Shown piece after piece: positions 27,808 through 36,950 of a DNA stretch of 64,000 bases (its first letter is position 1; each line of letters opens with the position of its first letter). Source of the stretch: Pseudomonas sp. S09G 359. Its GTDB lineage: Bacteria; Pseudomonadota; Gammaproteobacteria; Pseudomonadales; Pseudomonadaceae. The notes below the pieces were generated by a model that did no database searches, had not been told where the DNA came from, and saw only the letters and a program-made list of their open reading frames with translations. The position numbers were made by a program, and so were the translations under genes. The DNA is taken from contig NZ_CP025263.1 in the NCBI RefSeq assembly GCF_002843605.1, forward strand, positions 6,499,501 to 6,563,500, in the 5' to 3' direction.

Positions 27808-28745
27808 TGCGGGCCGGCCTCGCCATAGACCTTTTGCAGAATGGCGCCGGCGCCTTTGCCCAGCAGTTCTTCCGCCACCTGGATACCCAATGCCGTGGCG
27901 TCACGCTGCGGGCCGCGCACTTCGGCGGTCAGCAGGGTGCCGCCGTCCGGATCACCGACCAGGCCGCGCAGCCAGAGATTTTCACCCTCCAGCACGGCGT
28001 AACAGGCGATTGGCACCTGGCAGCCACCGTTGAGGTGCTTGTTCAGGGCGCGCTCGGCCGTGACACGTACTTCGGTGTCGTGGTGGTCCAGGGGTTTGAG
28101 CAGGGCGTGGATTTCGCTGTCGGCGGTACGGCATTCGATGCCGACGGCGCCCTGCCCGCCAGCTGGCAGGCTGTCTTCGACGCTGATGGCCGAGGTGATG
28201 CGGTCTTCGAAACCCAGGCGGATCAAGCCGGCCGCCGCGAGGATGATCGCGTCATATTCACCGGCATCCAGCTTGGCCAGACGGGTGTTGACGTTGCCGC
28301 GTAGAAAGCGGATCTGCAGGTCTGGGCGGCGGGTCAGCAACTGTGCCTGGCGACGCAGGCTGGACGTGCCAACGATGCTGCCCAAGGGCAACTCTTCCAG
28401 GGACGCATAGGTGTTGGAAACGAAGGCATCGCGCGGGTCTTCACGCTCGCAGATACAAAACAGGCCCAGGCCTTCAGGGAAGTCCATGGGCACGTCTTTC
28501 ATCGAGTGCACGGCGATGTCGGCTTCATTTTCCAGCAGCGCGGTTTCCAGTTCCTTGACGAACAGGCCCTTGCCGCCGATTTTCGACAGTGGCGAGTCCA
28601 GCAGCTTGTCGCCGCGACTGACCATGGGCACCAGGGACACCGTGAGACCCGGGTGGGCCTGCTCAAGGCGTGCTTTGACGTATTCGGCCTGCCACAAGGC
28701 CAGGGCGCTTTTACGGGTGGCGATGCGGATTTCGCGAGAGGACAT
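27804..28745 (-). CDS. hemC: Porphobilinogen deaminase (hydroxymethylbilane synthase)
   Basis: 313 residues. It links four porphobilinogens into hydroxymethylbilane. Signatures: [36 protein letters not shown], and the dipyrromethane-cofactor cysteine in [12 protein letters not shown] near residue 242. It leads the hemC-hemD-hemX-hemY operon; algR ends 138 bases upstream, and a promoter for hemC may lie in that gap. The product feeds hemD; hemB, the preceding enzyme, is at 7.4-8.4 kb. Confidence 0.96.
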   Translation of the reverse strand: MSSREIRIATRKSALALWQAEYVKARLEQAHPGLTVSLVPMVSRGDKLLDSPLSKIGGKGLFVKELETALLENEADIAVHSMKDVPMDFPEGLGLFCICEREDPRDAFVSNTYASLEELPLGSIVGTSSLRRQAQLLTRRPDLQIRFLRGNVNTRLAKLDAGEYDAIILAAAGLIRLGFEDRITSAISVEDSLPAGGQGAVGIECRTADSEIHALLKPLDHHDTEVRVTAERALNKHLNGGCQVPIACYAVLEGENLWLRGLVGDPDGGTLLTAEVRGPQRDATALGIQVAEELLGKGAGAILQKVYGEAGPQ

Positions 28746-28883
28746 GGATCAATCCGTACTGAATAGATACGGCAGATAATAACAGCTCAGGCAAATACGC
28801 TTTGATTTGAATCAGCAAGTGCGGGGCCTCCCTGGCCACGTCGCACCGGGATAAGGATTGCAGGCCTGGCCAAAGCCCTCGGG

Positions 28884-29630
28884 CTAAAGCTGCTGCATCA
28901 TCTTGCGCACGCCGGCGACATGGCGTCGGCTGACGATCAATGCATCCCCGTTGAGCCCCTTGAGGAACAACTGGAAGTGCCCCAGCGGCGTGCGTTGCAG
29001 GCGCTCGATACGTTCGCGGGCCACCAGCGCGTTGCGGTGGATACGCACGAAGCGGTCGCCGAACTCATCCTCCAGAGCCTTGAGCGGCTCATCCAGCAAA
29101 ACTTCGCCGGCCTCGTGGCGCAAGGTCACGTACTTGTGGTCGGCAATAAAATAGACCACCTCGCCCAGCGGGATCAGCTCGATGCCTTTGCGTGTGCGTG
29201 CGCTGATATGGCTGCGCGGCCCGTTACCACTTTGGGCAGCGGGCTGGGTCAGGGCTGCGAGCTGTACGCGGTTGGGGCGCTCGGCCTTTTTCAGCGCCTT
29301 GAGCAGCGCTTCGCCCGCTATCGGCTTGGTAAGGAAGCTGACACCGCTGGCTTCCAGCGTGTCTGCGGAAAACTCTTCCTGGGCCGCACACAGCACCACG
29401 GCTGGCGGCGATTCTCGCTCGCTCAGGCGGGCGGCGACTTGCAGGCCGTCAAGGCCCGGCAAACGGATATCGAGCAACACCACATCCGGCTTGAGGCTGT
29501 CGATCAGCGTCAACGCTTCTTCGCCCGTGGTGGCGCTCGGTTCAAGGACTGTATAACCCTCGAGTTCACTGACCAAACGGCTCAGTCGTTCGCGGGCTTG
29601 GGGTTCGTCATCAACGATCAGGACATTCAT
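28884..29630 (-). CDS. algR: AlgR response regulator (LytTR type)
   Basis: 248 residues from the ATG at 29630, the same length as P. aeruginosa AlgR. The receiver domain has the acidic pair (DD at 7-8), the phospho-acceptor D54 in LLDIRLPGLDG and the lysine in LTKPIAGEA; the C-terminal LytTR DNA-binding domain has FIADHKYVTLRHEAGEVLLDE and RIHRNALV. AlgR controls alginate, twitching motility and other envelope functions. Its ribosome binding site (AGGAA) lies within the residual 3' end of algZ, whose stop overlaps the algR start (ATGA). The kinase itself is missing. Confidence 0.95.
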   Translation of the reverse strand: MNVLIVDDEPQARERLSRLVSELEGYTVLEPSATTGEEALTLIDSLKPDVVLLDIRLPGLDGLQVAARLSERESPPAVVLCAAQEEFSADTLEASGVSFLTKPIAGEALLKALKKAERPNRVQLAALTQPAAQSGNGPRSHISARTRKGIELIPLGEVVYFIADHKYVTLRHEAGEVLLDEPLKALEDEFGDRFVRIHRNALVARERIERLQRTPLGHFQLFLKGLNGDALIVSRRHVAGVRKMMQQL

Positions 29631-29845
29631 ATTGCGCTGGATTCCTGCGTGAGTCTCGCACAAGGATAGCGTAGACAGGTGCGGTGACTTGCGTCACAGC
29701 GATCCACGCTAAGACTAGCGCGAGCGGCAAAAAGTGCCCTGGCAGCGGCACCCATATTTACCCGGACCTGTTCAATAGCGCCCAAGACCTGCTGCCTGCG
29801 GGCATCGTCGTAGGGTTTGCTGATACACAATCCGAATACCCCCCT
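29627..29845 (-). pseudogene. algZ: Remnant of algZ (fimS) sensor kinase, 3' end only
   Basis: An open segment of about 70 codons immediately upstream of algR, ending with the ATGA overlap expected of algZ-algR. Its translation contains CISKPYDDARRQQ, which resembles the ISNPYD stretch of the LytS-type kinase ATPase domain, and ends ASLSVDR then CLRYPCARLTQ, as recalled for the C-terminus of Pseudomonas AlgZ. There is no ATG; the frame closes at a TGA about 50 bases beyond the homologous part. No H-box (LNPHFLFN type) or membrane segments are found between here and argH, only 287 bases away. About 280-290 codons are missing, so the kinase is non-functional. The resemblance is from memory of the family, not from an alignment. 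Confidence 0.7.
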
Positions 29846-30132
29846 GTTTAAATGGATAGTCTGGGTATGACCGCATCACCCGACTTTGGTGCATTCACAC
29901 ACTATCAGTCCAACTGTAGACGCTCACTGAGACAGCATTGCTCAATCGTTAAATATCGTATCAATAAGCACCCGCCTCCAGTCTCTTCCCGGACGCGTTC
30001 GGCGGCAAGGCACTTAGCCATCCTTTGCGCAAATAAAAATGCCGACGACCCGCAGCACCGCCTCCACGGGCAACCCTGTTATTATCGCGGCAGACTTCCA
30101 GCCTCCTTACTTAGCAGATCACGAGCGAATCC

Positions 30133-31527
30133 ATGAGCACCGACAAGACCAACCAGTCCTGGGGCGGCCGCTTCAGTGAACCCGTCGACGCCTTCGTCGC
30201 GCGCTTCACCGCCTCCGTCACCTTCGACCAGCGCCTGTACCGCCACGACATCATGGGATCGATCGCCCACGCGACGATGCTGGCCAAGGTCGGCGTGCTG
30301 ACCGACGCCGAGCGCGACAGCATCATCGACGGCCTGACCACCATTCGCGGTGAAATCGAAGCCGGCACGTTCGACTGGCGCGTCGACCTGGAAGACGTGC
30401 ACATGAACATCGAGGCCCGCCTCACCGATCGCATCGGTGTGACCGGCAAGAAGCTGCACACCGGCCGCAGCCGTAACGACCAGGTGGCCACCGATATCCG
30501 CCTGTGGCTGCGCGATGAAATCGACCTGATCCTGGGCGAAATCACCCGCCTGCAAAAAGGTCTGCTGGAGCAGGCCGAGCGTGAATCGGACACCATCATG
30601 CCCGGCTTCACCCACCTGCAAACCGCACAGCCGGTGACCTTCGGCCATCACCTGCTGGCCTGGTTCGAAATGCTCAGCCGTGACTACGAGCGCCTGGTGG
30701 ATTGCCGCAAACGTGCCAACCGCATGCCGTTGGGCAGCGCCGCGCTGGCGGGCACCACCTACCCGATCGACCGCGAATACACCGCGCAGTTGCTGGGCTT
30801 TGACGCCGTGGGCGGCAACTCCCTGGACGGGGTGTCGGACCGTGACTTCGCCATCGAATTCTGCGCCGCCGCCAGCATCGCGATGATGCACCTGTCGCGC
30901 TTCTCCGAAGAGCTGGTGCTGTGGACCAGCGCGCAATTCCAGTTCATCGACCTGCCGGACCGCTTCTGCACCGGCAGCTCGATCATGCCGCAAAAGAAAA
31001 ACCCCGACGTGCCCGAGCTGGTACGTGGCAAGAGCGGTCGTGTCTTCGGCGCGCTGATGGGCCTGCTGACCCTGATGAAAGGCCAACCGCTGGCCTACAA
31101 CAAGGACAACCAGGAAGACAAGGAACCGCTGTTCGACGCCGCCGACACCCTGCGCGACTCGCTGCGTGCGTTTGCCGACATGATCCCGGCGATCAAGCCC
31201 AAGCACGCGATCATGCGTGAAGCGGCCTTGCGTGGGTTCTCCACCGCGACTGACCTGGCGGACTACCTGGTGCGCCGTGGCCTGCCGTTCCGTGACTGCC
31301 ACGAAATCGTCGGCCATGCGGTGAAATACGGCGTGGACACCGGCAAGGACCTGGCAGAGATGAGCCTGGAAGAACTGCGCCAGTTCAGCGACCAGATCGA
31401 ACAGGACGTGTTCGCCGTGCTGACCCTGGAAGGCTCGGTAAATGCGCGTAACCACGTCGGCGGGACTGCGCCGGCGCAGGTGAAGGCAGCTGTCGTGCGT
31501 GGCCAGGCCTTACTGGCCAGCCGCTAA
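30133..31527 (+). CDS. argH: Argininosuccinate lyase
   Basis: 464 residues, full length. It splits argininosuccinate to arginine and fumarate, the last step of arginine synthesis. Family signatures: [13 protein letters not shown] at the start, [32 protein letters not shown] and the flexible catalytic loop [12 protein letters not shown]. It is divergent from algR/algZ remnant. The 287-base upstream gap (29846-30132) holds a TATTAT box near 30080 but no clear gene. A REP doublet follows. Confidence 0.97.
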   Translation: MSTDKTNQSWGGRFSEPVDAFVARFTASVTFDQRLYRHDIMGSIAHATMLAKVGVLTDAERDSIIDGLTTIRGEIEAGTFDWRVDLEDVHMNIEARLTDRIGVTGKKLHTGRSRNDQVATDIRLWLRDEIDLILGEITRLQKGLLEQAERESDTIMPGFTHLQTAQPVTFGHHLLAWFEMLSRDYERLVDCRKRANRMPLGSAALAGTTYPIDREYTAQLLGFDAVGGNSLDGVSDRDFAIEFCAAASIAMMHLSRFSEELVLWTSAQFQFIDLPDRFCTGSSIMPQKKNPDVPELVRGKSGRVFGALMGLLTLMKGQPLAYNKDNQEDKEPLFDAADTLRDSLRAFADMIPAIKPKHAIMREAALRGFSTATDLADYLVRRGLPFRDCHEIVGHAVKYGVDTGKDLAEMSLEELRQFSDQIEQDVFAVLTLEGSVNARNHVGGTAPAQVKAAVVRGQALLASR

Positions 31528-31581
31528 CCCGTTAGCCAGCAGGCTTCTTTAACAGCAGGGCTTCTGTGACAAGAGCGCTTC

Positions 31582-31713
31582 TGTGGCGAGCGGGCTTGCC
31601 CGCGCTGGGTTGCGCAGCAGCCCCAATACAGCCACCGAGTTTACCCAGGTATTACGCGGTGACTGATTTTGGGCTCGCTTCGCAACCCAGCGCGGGCAAG
31701 CCCGCTCGCCACA
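31582..31713. repeat. REP doublet (GCGAGCGGGCTTGCCCGC type)
   Basis: Left arm TGTGGCGAGCGGGCTTGCCC from 31583, complement ending at 31713, with the inner inverted pair CGCTGGGTTGCG / CGCAACCCAGCG. The outer 44 bases are almost the same as in the copy at 11361-11494. A short preceding run (AGGGCTTCTGTGACAAGAGCGCTTCTGTGG) again looks like decayed tandem copies of the arm, as at 11.3 kb. Confidence 0.85.
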
Positions 31714-31740
31714 AAGGCGCCCTCGCCTGAAGATTTTCGC

Positions 31741-32400
31741 TTACTTTTTGGCTGCAATCATCGCCATAAAGGCTGGCATCGCTGCCTCGCGGTCTGCCGC
31801 CACTTTTTGAGCGTTGGGCATGGCATGCAAGCGCTCCAGCAGCGCCTTGGCCTTTGGCATTTCAGCCAGCAAATCCAAGCCAAACAGCTTCTCGCCCACC
31901 GCGCAGGCGAGGTTCACGCTGTACATGAAATACAGATCCGCAATCGTGAAACTCTCCCCCGCCACATACGGCGCAAACTTGCCGTGCCGGCCCAGTGACG
32001 CGACCCCCAGCAGCAACTCGGTCTTGGATTTCTCCTTGATCGCCTCCGGCACTGCCATGCCGAAAAATGCTTCGGCGAAGCACGCACGGGCGGGCAATTC
32101 GATGTACAGCTCGATTTCCCGGCACAGCGCCAGCACCTGGGCACGCTGAAACGGCTCGGCCGGCAGCAGCGCGGGGCCCTCCTGGGTGTGTTCGAGGTAT
32201 TCGAGGATCACACTGGTTTCGTTGATAAACCCCTGTTTCACCCCCAGCACCGGCACCTTGCCGCGCGGGCTCACGGCCAGGGCTTCAGGGGTTTGCCCGG
32301 CATAAAAAGGCACCTCTTCGAAAGGCAGCCCCTTCTCCAGCAGCGCCAGCTTGACCATGTTGTAGTAGTTGCTGACTGAAAATCCGTAAAGCTTGAGCAT
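31741..32400 (-). CDS. Glutathione S-transferase family protein
   Basis: 219 residues from the ATG at 32400 (MLKLYGFSVSNYYNMVKLAL), preceded by GGAGG at nine bases. The N-terminal thioredoxin-like domain has the glutathione-binding cis-proline and acidic segment (GKVPVLG and INETSVILEYLEH); the C-terminal helical domain has SFTIADLYFMY. It likely conjugates or reduces small electrophiles in the cytoplasm; the substrate is unknown. It is a single gene, divergent from the small acidic protein gene. Confidence 0.92.
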   Translation of the reverse strand: MLKLYGFSVSNYYNMVKLALLEKGLPFEEVPFYAGQTPEALAVSPRGKVPVLGVKQGFINETSVILEYLEHTQEGPALLPAEPFQRAQVLALCREIELYIELPARACFAEAFFGMAVPEAIKEKSKTELLLGVASLGRHGKFAPYVAGESFTIADLYFMYSVNLACAVGEKLFGLDLLAEMPKAKALLERLHAMPNAQKVAADREAAMPAFMAMIAAKK

Positions 32401-32527
32401 TTGCGGTTGCCTCCAGGCCGGGAATGGGGTTGGCTGCAAGCGTTATAGCTCCCAGGGCCTGGCCTCGCCAGCAGCATCACCCGTCTGAATGGGGGTAGAC
32501 TGGCAGCCTTTCCTTGAGGAGCCTGCC

Positions 32528-32812
32528 ATGAGCGAGCCGACCGACATTGACAACGACGAAGAAGAATTTACTGAAAGCACGCTGATCCAGGCCATCGAAA
32601 ACCAGATCGAAAGCGATAACCCGCCGGCCGCCAAAGCTACTTTCAACAAGCTGACACTGGTGGGCTACGAGCGCGAAGATATCCTCAATCTCATGGCCCA
32701 CGTGCTGGCGTACGAGATCGACGCGATGCTGGACGAGGACCGCGCCTTCGATACCGAATGGTATGAAACAGCGCTGCGGGCATTGCCTGAACTGCCGCCC
32801 GAAAAGGAATAA
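32528..32812 (+). CDS. Small acidic protein of unknown function
   Basis: 94 residues. GAGGAG lies seven bases before the ATG. The protein is strongly acidic (DIDNDEEEFTES near the start) and predicted to be mostly helical (LIQAIENQIESDNPPAAKATFNK, then REDILNLMAHVLAYEIDAML). No known motif, signal or membrane segment is recognised. Coding character is supported by the ribosome site and codon composition. It is followed 95 bases later by the TIGR02647 gene on the same strand. Confidence 0.75.
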   Translation: MSEPTDIDNDEEEFTESTLIQAIENQIESDNPPAAKATFNKLTLVGYEREDILNLMAHVLAYEIDAMLDEDRAFDTEWYETALRALPELPPEKE

Positions 32813-32907
32813 TCCCGGCGCGCAGCAACACGCTGGACAGTTCGGCAAAGTGCGTTCACCTTATGGCCTGCTAGCCTCTAATAAATTTTAGAAAGTCTGG
32901 AGTCCTT

Positions 32908-33162
32908 ATGTCGTATACCCCTGAGTTGGTTGCCGAACTGGAAATCCTTGTACTCTTCCCCCTGGACAGCACCAAAGAAGGTCTGAAAGTCCATCAGACT
33001 GCCGCTCCCACGGCCATCGCCGCTGCCAAGCGCCTCCATGCCAAAGGGCTTATCGACCAGCCCGACGGAGGCTACCTCACCAGCCTGGGCCGCGACGCCG
33101 CAGAACAAGCGCAAACCCTGCTGACCATCTTGACCACTGCCACGAGCAAAGAAGCCGCCTGA
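32908..33162 (+). CDS. TIGR02647 family small DNA-binding-like protein
   Basis: 84 residues, beginning MSYTPELVAELEILVLFPLDS. The middle (APTAIAAAKRLHAKGLIDQPDGGYLTSLG, residues 32-60) reads as a winged-helix: a recognition-like helix followed by a beta wing. TIGR02647 proteins are short gamma-proteobacterial proteins of unknown function with this pattern. Probably a small transcription factor; its targets are unknown. It lies 170 bases before cyaA. Confidence 0.85.
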   Translation: MSYTPELVAELEILVLFPLDSTKEGLKVHQTAAPTAIAAAKRLHAKGLIDQPDGGYLTSLGRDAAEQAQTLLTILTTATSKEAA

Positions 33163-33331
33163 TACCGGATACCGCCCATGGAGTCCGCCCCGCTGCGGAT
33201 TCCGCGGGCGTTGCCGTGGCAGACACAATATTCTGGCGTCAAAAACCATTTCCCGCTAAACCTCCTACGCTACTGGCTGTAAACTCCGATACGGCCGCCC
33301 ACGTCGGGCCCTGCGAGCCAACGAATCCGAC

Positions 33332-36172
33332 ATGACCCGCACCCATGAAATCCGCCCCGACCTGGACGAAGGCATCGACCGCAAGGTTCTGGCCCAGTTG
33401 CGCGCGCGCTTCATGGCCCTCAATGAGGGGCGCATGGCCCGGGCGGTCGAGGGGCTGACGCCACGCCAGCAAAGTGTGCTGACCCTGTTACCGTTGTTTT
33501 TCCACGTTAACCACCCGCTGCTGCCGGGCTATGTATCGGGCAGCACGCCGGCGGGCCTGTCGAATTTCGAACCCGACGCTCAAGCCCTGGCCGAAGCCCA
33601 GCGGCTGACCCGTTCGTTCTCTTATAAGTCGCGCGCCAGCAACCAACCCAAGCCGATCCATGGCCTGTTCCTGATGGGCAGCCTCGGCACCCTGGCCCAG
33701 GCCGACCAGAGCGACATGGACGTGTGGGTCTGCCTTGCGCCGGACCTGGGCGAGAACGAGCTGGCCGAACTGCGCAAGAAATGCCAACTGCTGGAAACCT
33801 GGGCGCTGAGCATGGGCGCCGAGGCGCACTTCTTCCTGATCGAGCCGACCCGCTTTGTGCTGGGCGAGCGCGACACCCAACTCAGCTCCGAGGACTGCGG
33901 CACCACTCAGCACTACCTGCTGCTGGACGAGTTCTACCGCACCGCCATCTGGCTGGCCGGGCGCACGCCGATCTGGTGGCTGGTGCCGGTGTATGAAGAA
34001 ACCCGCTATGCCGAATTTACTCACACGCTGATCTCCAAGCGGTTTATCCGCGCCGATGAAACCCTCGACCTCGGCCACCTGGCGCGCATCCCTCCGGGCG
34101 AGTTTATTGGTGCCGGGTTGTGGCAACTGTTCAAGGGCATCGAGTCGCCCTACAAGTCGGTGCTCAAGCTGCTGCTGACCGAGGTCTACGCCAGCGAGCA
34201 TCCGAACGTGCACTGCCTGAGCCTGCGCTTCAAGCGCGCGGTGTTCGCCAACCAGATGGACATCGATGAGCTGGACCCGTACATCGTGGTGTACCGCCGC
34301 ATCGAGGAACACCTCAAGGCGCGCAACGAGCCGGAACGCCTGGAACTGGTACGCCGTGCGCTGTACCTGAAGGTCAACCGCAAGCTTACCGCCGGCCAGC
34401 GCGCCACCAGTTGGCAGCGGTTGTTGCTGGAGCGCCTGGCCCATGAGTGGGGCTGGGACCAGCGCCAACTGACGCTGCTGGACAGCCGCAGCCAATGGAA
34501 AGTGCGCCAGGTGGCCTCCGAGCGCCGCGCGCTGGTCAACGAGCTCAACTATAGCTATCGCTTCCTGACCCAGTTCGCCCGCACCGAACAGACGGTGAGC
34601 CTGATCAACAAACGCGACCTCAATGTGCTGGGCCGGCGCCTGTATGCGGCCTTTGAACGCAAGGCCGGAAAGGTCGAGTTCATCAACCCCGGCATCGCCC
34701 CGGACCTGGCCGAAGACACCCTGACCCTGGTGCAATCGCCCAACCGCAAGGAGCCCGGCCAGCACCATTGGGGCCTATACAACGGCAACCTCACGGCTCT
34801 GGAATGGGAGCATTTCGCGCCGATCAAGCGCAGCCGCGACCTGCTGGAAATGCTCACCTGGTGCCACCGCAACGGTGTGATCGACAGCAGCACTCGCCTG
34901 GCCTTGCACCCCGGCACCAGCGACATGACCGAATTCGAGCTGTTCAACCTGCTGGGCAGCCTGCAACAGACCGTCGCCTTGCCCCTGGCCAGCGTTGATG
35001 AAGAACGTTTGCTGCGTTCGGCGGTGCCCGAAGAGGTGTTGTTGCTGATCAACGTCGGCGTCGACCCGCTCAAGCACCACCGCGACCTGAATATCCTGAT
35101 GACCACCGAGCGCACCGACTCCCTGAGTTATGCCGGTGTGCGCGACAACCTGGTGCTGACCCTGGACCAGGTCACGCTTAACAGTTGGAACGAGGTGATG
35201 GTCAGCCGCTACGACGGCCCCCATGCACTGCTCGACTGCCTGCGCGACTACCTCAACCAACTGCCGGCCGATCACCTGCCGCGACTGCGGGTGCGCTGCT
35301 TCTGCCACAACCGTGCGCAATTCATTGCCCAGCGTGTGGAGGAAATCTTCGACACCGCGCAGAACCTGCTGCTGGGTCGGGGCAACCACCGCTACCTGCT
35401 GCAGGTGCAACAGCACTACCACGTGATGGAGCTGGTGCCCGGCCAAGCCACCCATGTATCGCTGGCGACCCAGGAGGCGCTGGTTGCCTACCTCAGCGAA
35501 GAACTGGCCAGCTACAGCCCCTTGCACCTGGACGCCATGGCCTTGGAAGACCACGACCTGGCGCTGTTGCTGCCCATGGGCCAGGCCGATTGTGTGCAGG
35601 TGTTCTACCGGGTCAATGAAGGCTTCGCCGAGCTGTATGTGCTGGATGAGTTCAACGCGCTCTGGCAACAGCGCTTGCCGTTCCATGACGAGCAGAGCCT
35701 GTTGGCGCCCTTGCAGCGCTTCCTGCAATCGATCATTTATCGCCGCGAGGCGCTGGCACCACTGGACCCGCAACAACCCCTGGGCGAAGTACAAACCTTG
35801 TATTACCAACTGTTGCCGTCAGGCAGCAATCGCGCACGCGGCATCGAGCCCCGGCCGGCGCCGCAGAACCCGGCGAATAAACCGTTTTATGACGTGCAGG
35901 CGATTATCGGCAAGGCCGCACCGGGCCAGGTGGGCATTACCCTGTACTGCAATCAGCGGGAGTTTTCCGAACTGGAATTTGGCGACCAACTGTTTGCAGT
36001 GGTCGCCCAGGAAATCGTCGGGCAACGCCGGGAAACCGAGCGTTACCGCTGCTACATCACCGACCTGGACCTGTCGGGCCTGCTCGGTGATGTGCAAAGC
36101 CCGAGCAACCTGTACCTGCGCTACAAGGCCGAGCTGGAGCTGTCGCTCAACCAGGCGCTGAGCCAGATTTAA
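33332..36172 (+). CDS. cyaA: Class I adenylate cyclase
   Basis: 946 residues. It makes cyclic AMP from ATP. The N-terminal catalytic half carries LFLMGSLGTLAQADQSDMDVWVC, the nucleotidyltransferase GS...DxD motif, and continues with CLAPDLGENELAELRKKC and EAHFFLIEPTRFVLGE. The C-terminal half is the regulatory region. Length is slightly above E. coli CyaA (848). The upstream 170 bases do not show a clear Crp site. A GTG/ATG choice is not in doubt: MTRTHEIRPDLDEGIDRKVL starts at an ATG. The rnk gene converges on its 3' end with an 11-base gap. Confidence 0.95.
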   Translation: MTRTHEIRPDLDEGIDRKVLAQLRARFMALNEGRMARAVEGLTPRQQSVLTLLPLFFHVNHPLLPGYVSGSTPAGLSNFEPDAQALAEAQRLTRSFSYKSRASNQPKPIHGLFLMGSLGTLAQADQSDMDVWVCLAPDLGENELAELRKKCQLLETWALSMGAEAHFFLIEPTRFVLGERDTQLSSEDCGTTQHYLLLDEFYRTAIWLAGRTPIWWLVPVYEETRYAEFTHTLISKRFIRADETLDLGHLARIPPGEFIGAGLWQLFKGIESPYKSVLKLLLTEVYASEHPNVHCLSLRFKRAVFANQMDIDELDPYIVVYRRIEEHLKARNEPERLELVRRALYLKVNRKLTAGQRATSWQRLLLERLAHEWGWDQRQLTLLDSRSQWKVRQVASERRALVNELNYSYRFLTQFARTEQTVSLINKRDLNVLGRRLYAAFERKAGKVEFINPGIAPDLAEDTLTLVQSPNRKEPGQHHWGLYNGNLTALEWEHFAPIKRSRDLLEMLTWCHRNGVIDSSTRLALHPGTSDMTEFELFNLLGSLQQTVALPLASVDEERLLRSAVPEEVLLLINVGVDPLKHHRDLNILMTTERTDSLSYAGVRDNLVLTLDQVTLNSWNEVMVSRYDGPHALLDCLRDYLNQLPADHLPRLRVRCFCHNRAQFIAQRVEEIFDTAQNLLLGRGNHRYLLQVQQHYHVMELVPGQATHVSLATQEALVAYLSEELASYSPLHLDAMALEDHDLALLLPMGQADCVQVFYRVNEGFAELYVLDEFNALWQQRLPFHDEQSLLAPLQRFLQSIIYRREALAPLDPQQPLGEVQTLYYQLLPSGSNRARGIEPRPAPQNPANKPFYDVQAIIGKAAPGQVGITLYCNQREFSELEFGDQLFAVVAQEIVGQRRETERYRCYITDLDLSGLLGDVQSPSNLYLRYKAELELSLNQALSQI

Positions 36173-36183
36173 AGCGGCTCTGG

Positions 36184-36597
36184 TTAAAGAGAGAAGGCGC
36201 CGCCGTCTTTTGGCTGGCCTTCAACACTCAGCAACTCGAGCTTGAGGGTCTTGCCGCCGGGCGCCGGCCAGTCAATGTGCTGGCCAACCTGCAGGCCGAG
36301 CAAGGCGCTGCCTACCGGCGCCAGGATCGAGATCTTGCCGGCATCGGCGTTCGCGTCTTTCGGGTAAACCAGAGTCAGGTGGTAGTCCTTGCCACTGCCT
36401 TGCTCACGGCAATGCACGCTGGAGTTCATGGTCACGACACCGGCAGGCACTTCATCGTGGCCAACCACGTCTTCGGCACGGTCGAGTTCGGCTTGCAACG
36501 CTTCGACGCCAGGAGTCTCGTCGCCCAAGCGGTCGATCAGTTGCTCCAGACGCTGCACGTCTAGGCGGGTGAGGATGATGGACGGTGCGGTGGTCAT
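36184..36597 (-). CDS. rnk: Regulator of nucleoside diphosphate kinase (Rnk, GreA/GreB-like C-domain)
   Basis: 137 residues. An N-terminal helical hairpin (LDVQRLEQLIDRLGDETPGVEALQ) precedes a GreA/B C-terminal FKBP-like domain (GKISILAPVGSALLGLQVGQHIDW). Rnk binds RNA polymerase without the acidic loop needed for transcript cleavage and affects nucleoside diphosphate kinase level. In P. aeruginosa it suppresses loss of algQ, which fits the algP/algQ/algR genes also in this window. Single gene, convergent with cyaA; the terminator of the DUF1289/cyaY unit lies upstream. Confidence 0.93.
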   Translation of the reverse strand: MTTAPSIILTRLDVQRLEQLIDRLGDETPGVEALQAELDRAEDVVGHDEVPAGVVTMNSSVHCREQGSGKDYHLTLVYPKDANADAGKISILAPVGSALLGLQVGQHIDWPAPGGKTLKLELLSVEGQPKDGGAFSL

Positions 36598-36625
36598 GAT
36601 TCAGGCAGACTCCTTTTTTCTGCAC

Positions 36626-36660
36626 AAAAAAGCAAAACCCCGCCAGAAAAAGGCGGGGTT
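36626..36660 (-). terminator. Rho-independent terminator after cyaY-DUF1289
   Basis: On the minus strand, ACCCCGCC (36653-36660 complement) pairs perfectly with GGCGGGGT, with a 7-base loop, followed by TTTGCTTTTTTG. It lies between the DUF1289 stop (36729) and the rnk start (36597), all on the same strand. Confidence 0.9.
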
Positions 36661-36728
36661 CTCACGGGCCTCGATGAGTTGAGGCGTACCCGGACACTAC
36701 CACAGCGTGACAAATAAACAAGACGACC

Positions 36729-36947
36729 TCAGGCGTGCGCCCTGCGCTGCTCGGCCTCGGCGCAGATCACCCGGCGCCGGGCATCGTCGGCAGAGCGCCA
36801 TTCCCGGATGTCTTCCACATGGCGGAAACAGCCGAGGCAGACTTTTTGCTCGTCCAGGCGACACAAACTGATACAAGGTGACGGCACCGCCGGGCTGACA
36901 TTGCTGAACAGCGGCTTGGGCGGGCGTACGGGTGCAGGCTGGGTCAC
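36729..36947 (-). CDS. DUF1289 domain-containing protein
   Basis: 72 residues. The DUF1289 cysteine pattern is present: SPCISLCRLDEQKVCLGCFR (four cysteines, residues 24-40), which could bind a metal or a small iron-sulfur centre. It continues with REWRSADDARRR. Function is unknown. It follows cyaY by 3 bases, so the two are co-transcribed; the link with an iron-sulfur chaperone makes a metal-related role plausible (inference). Confidence 0.9.
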   Translation of the reverse strand: MTQPAPVRPPKPLFSNVSPAVPSPCISLCRLDEQKVCLGCFRHVEDIREWRSADDARRRVICAEAEQRRAHA

Positions 36948-36950
36948 GGC

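Noticed and set aside
29852..30136. 94-codon plus-strand frame upstream of argH
   Set aside because: No ribosome site, no domain, overlaps the argH start in another frame, and amino-acid composition is not coding-like.
32878..33249. 123-codon minus-strand frame opposite the TIGR02647 gene
   Set aside because: Shadow of the conserved 84-residue gene on the plus strand.
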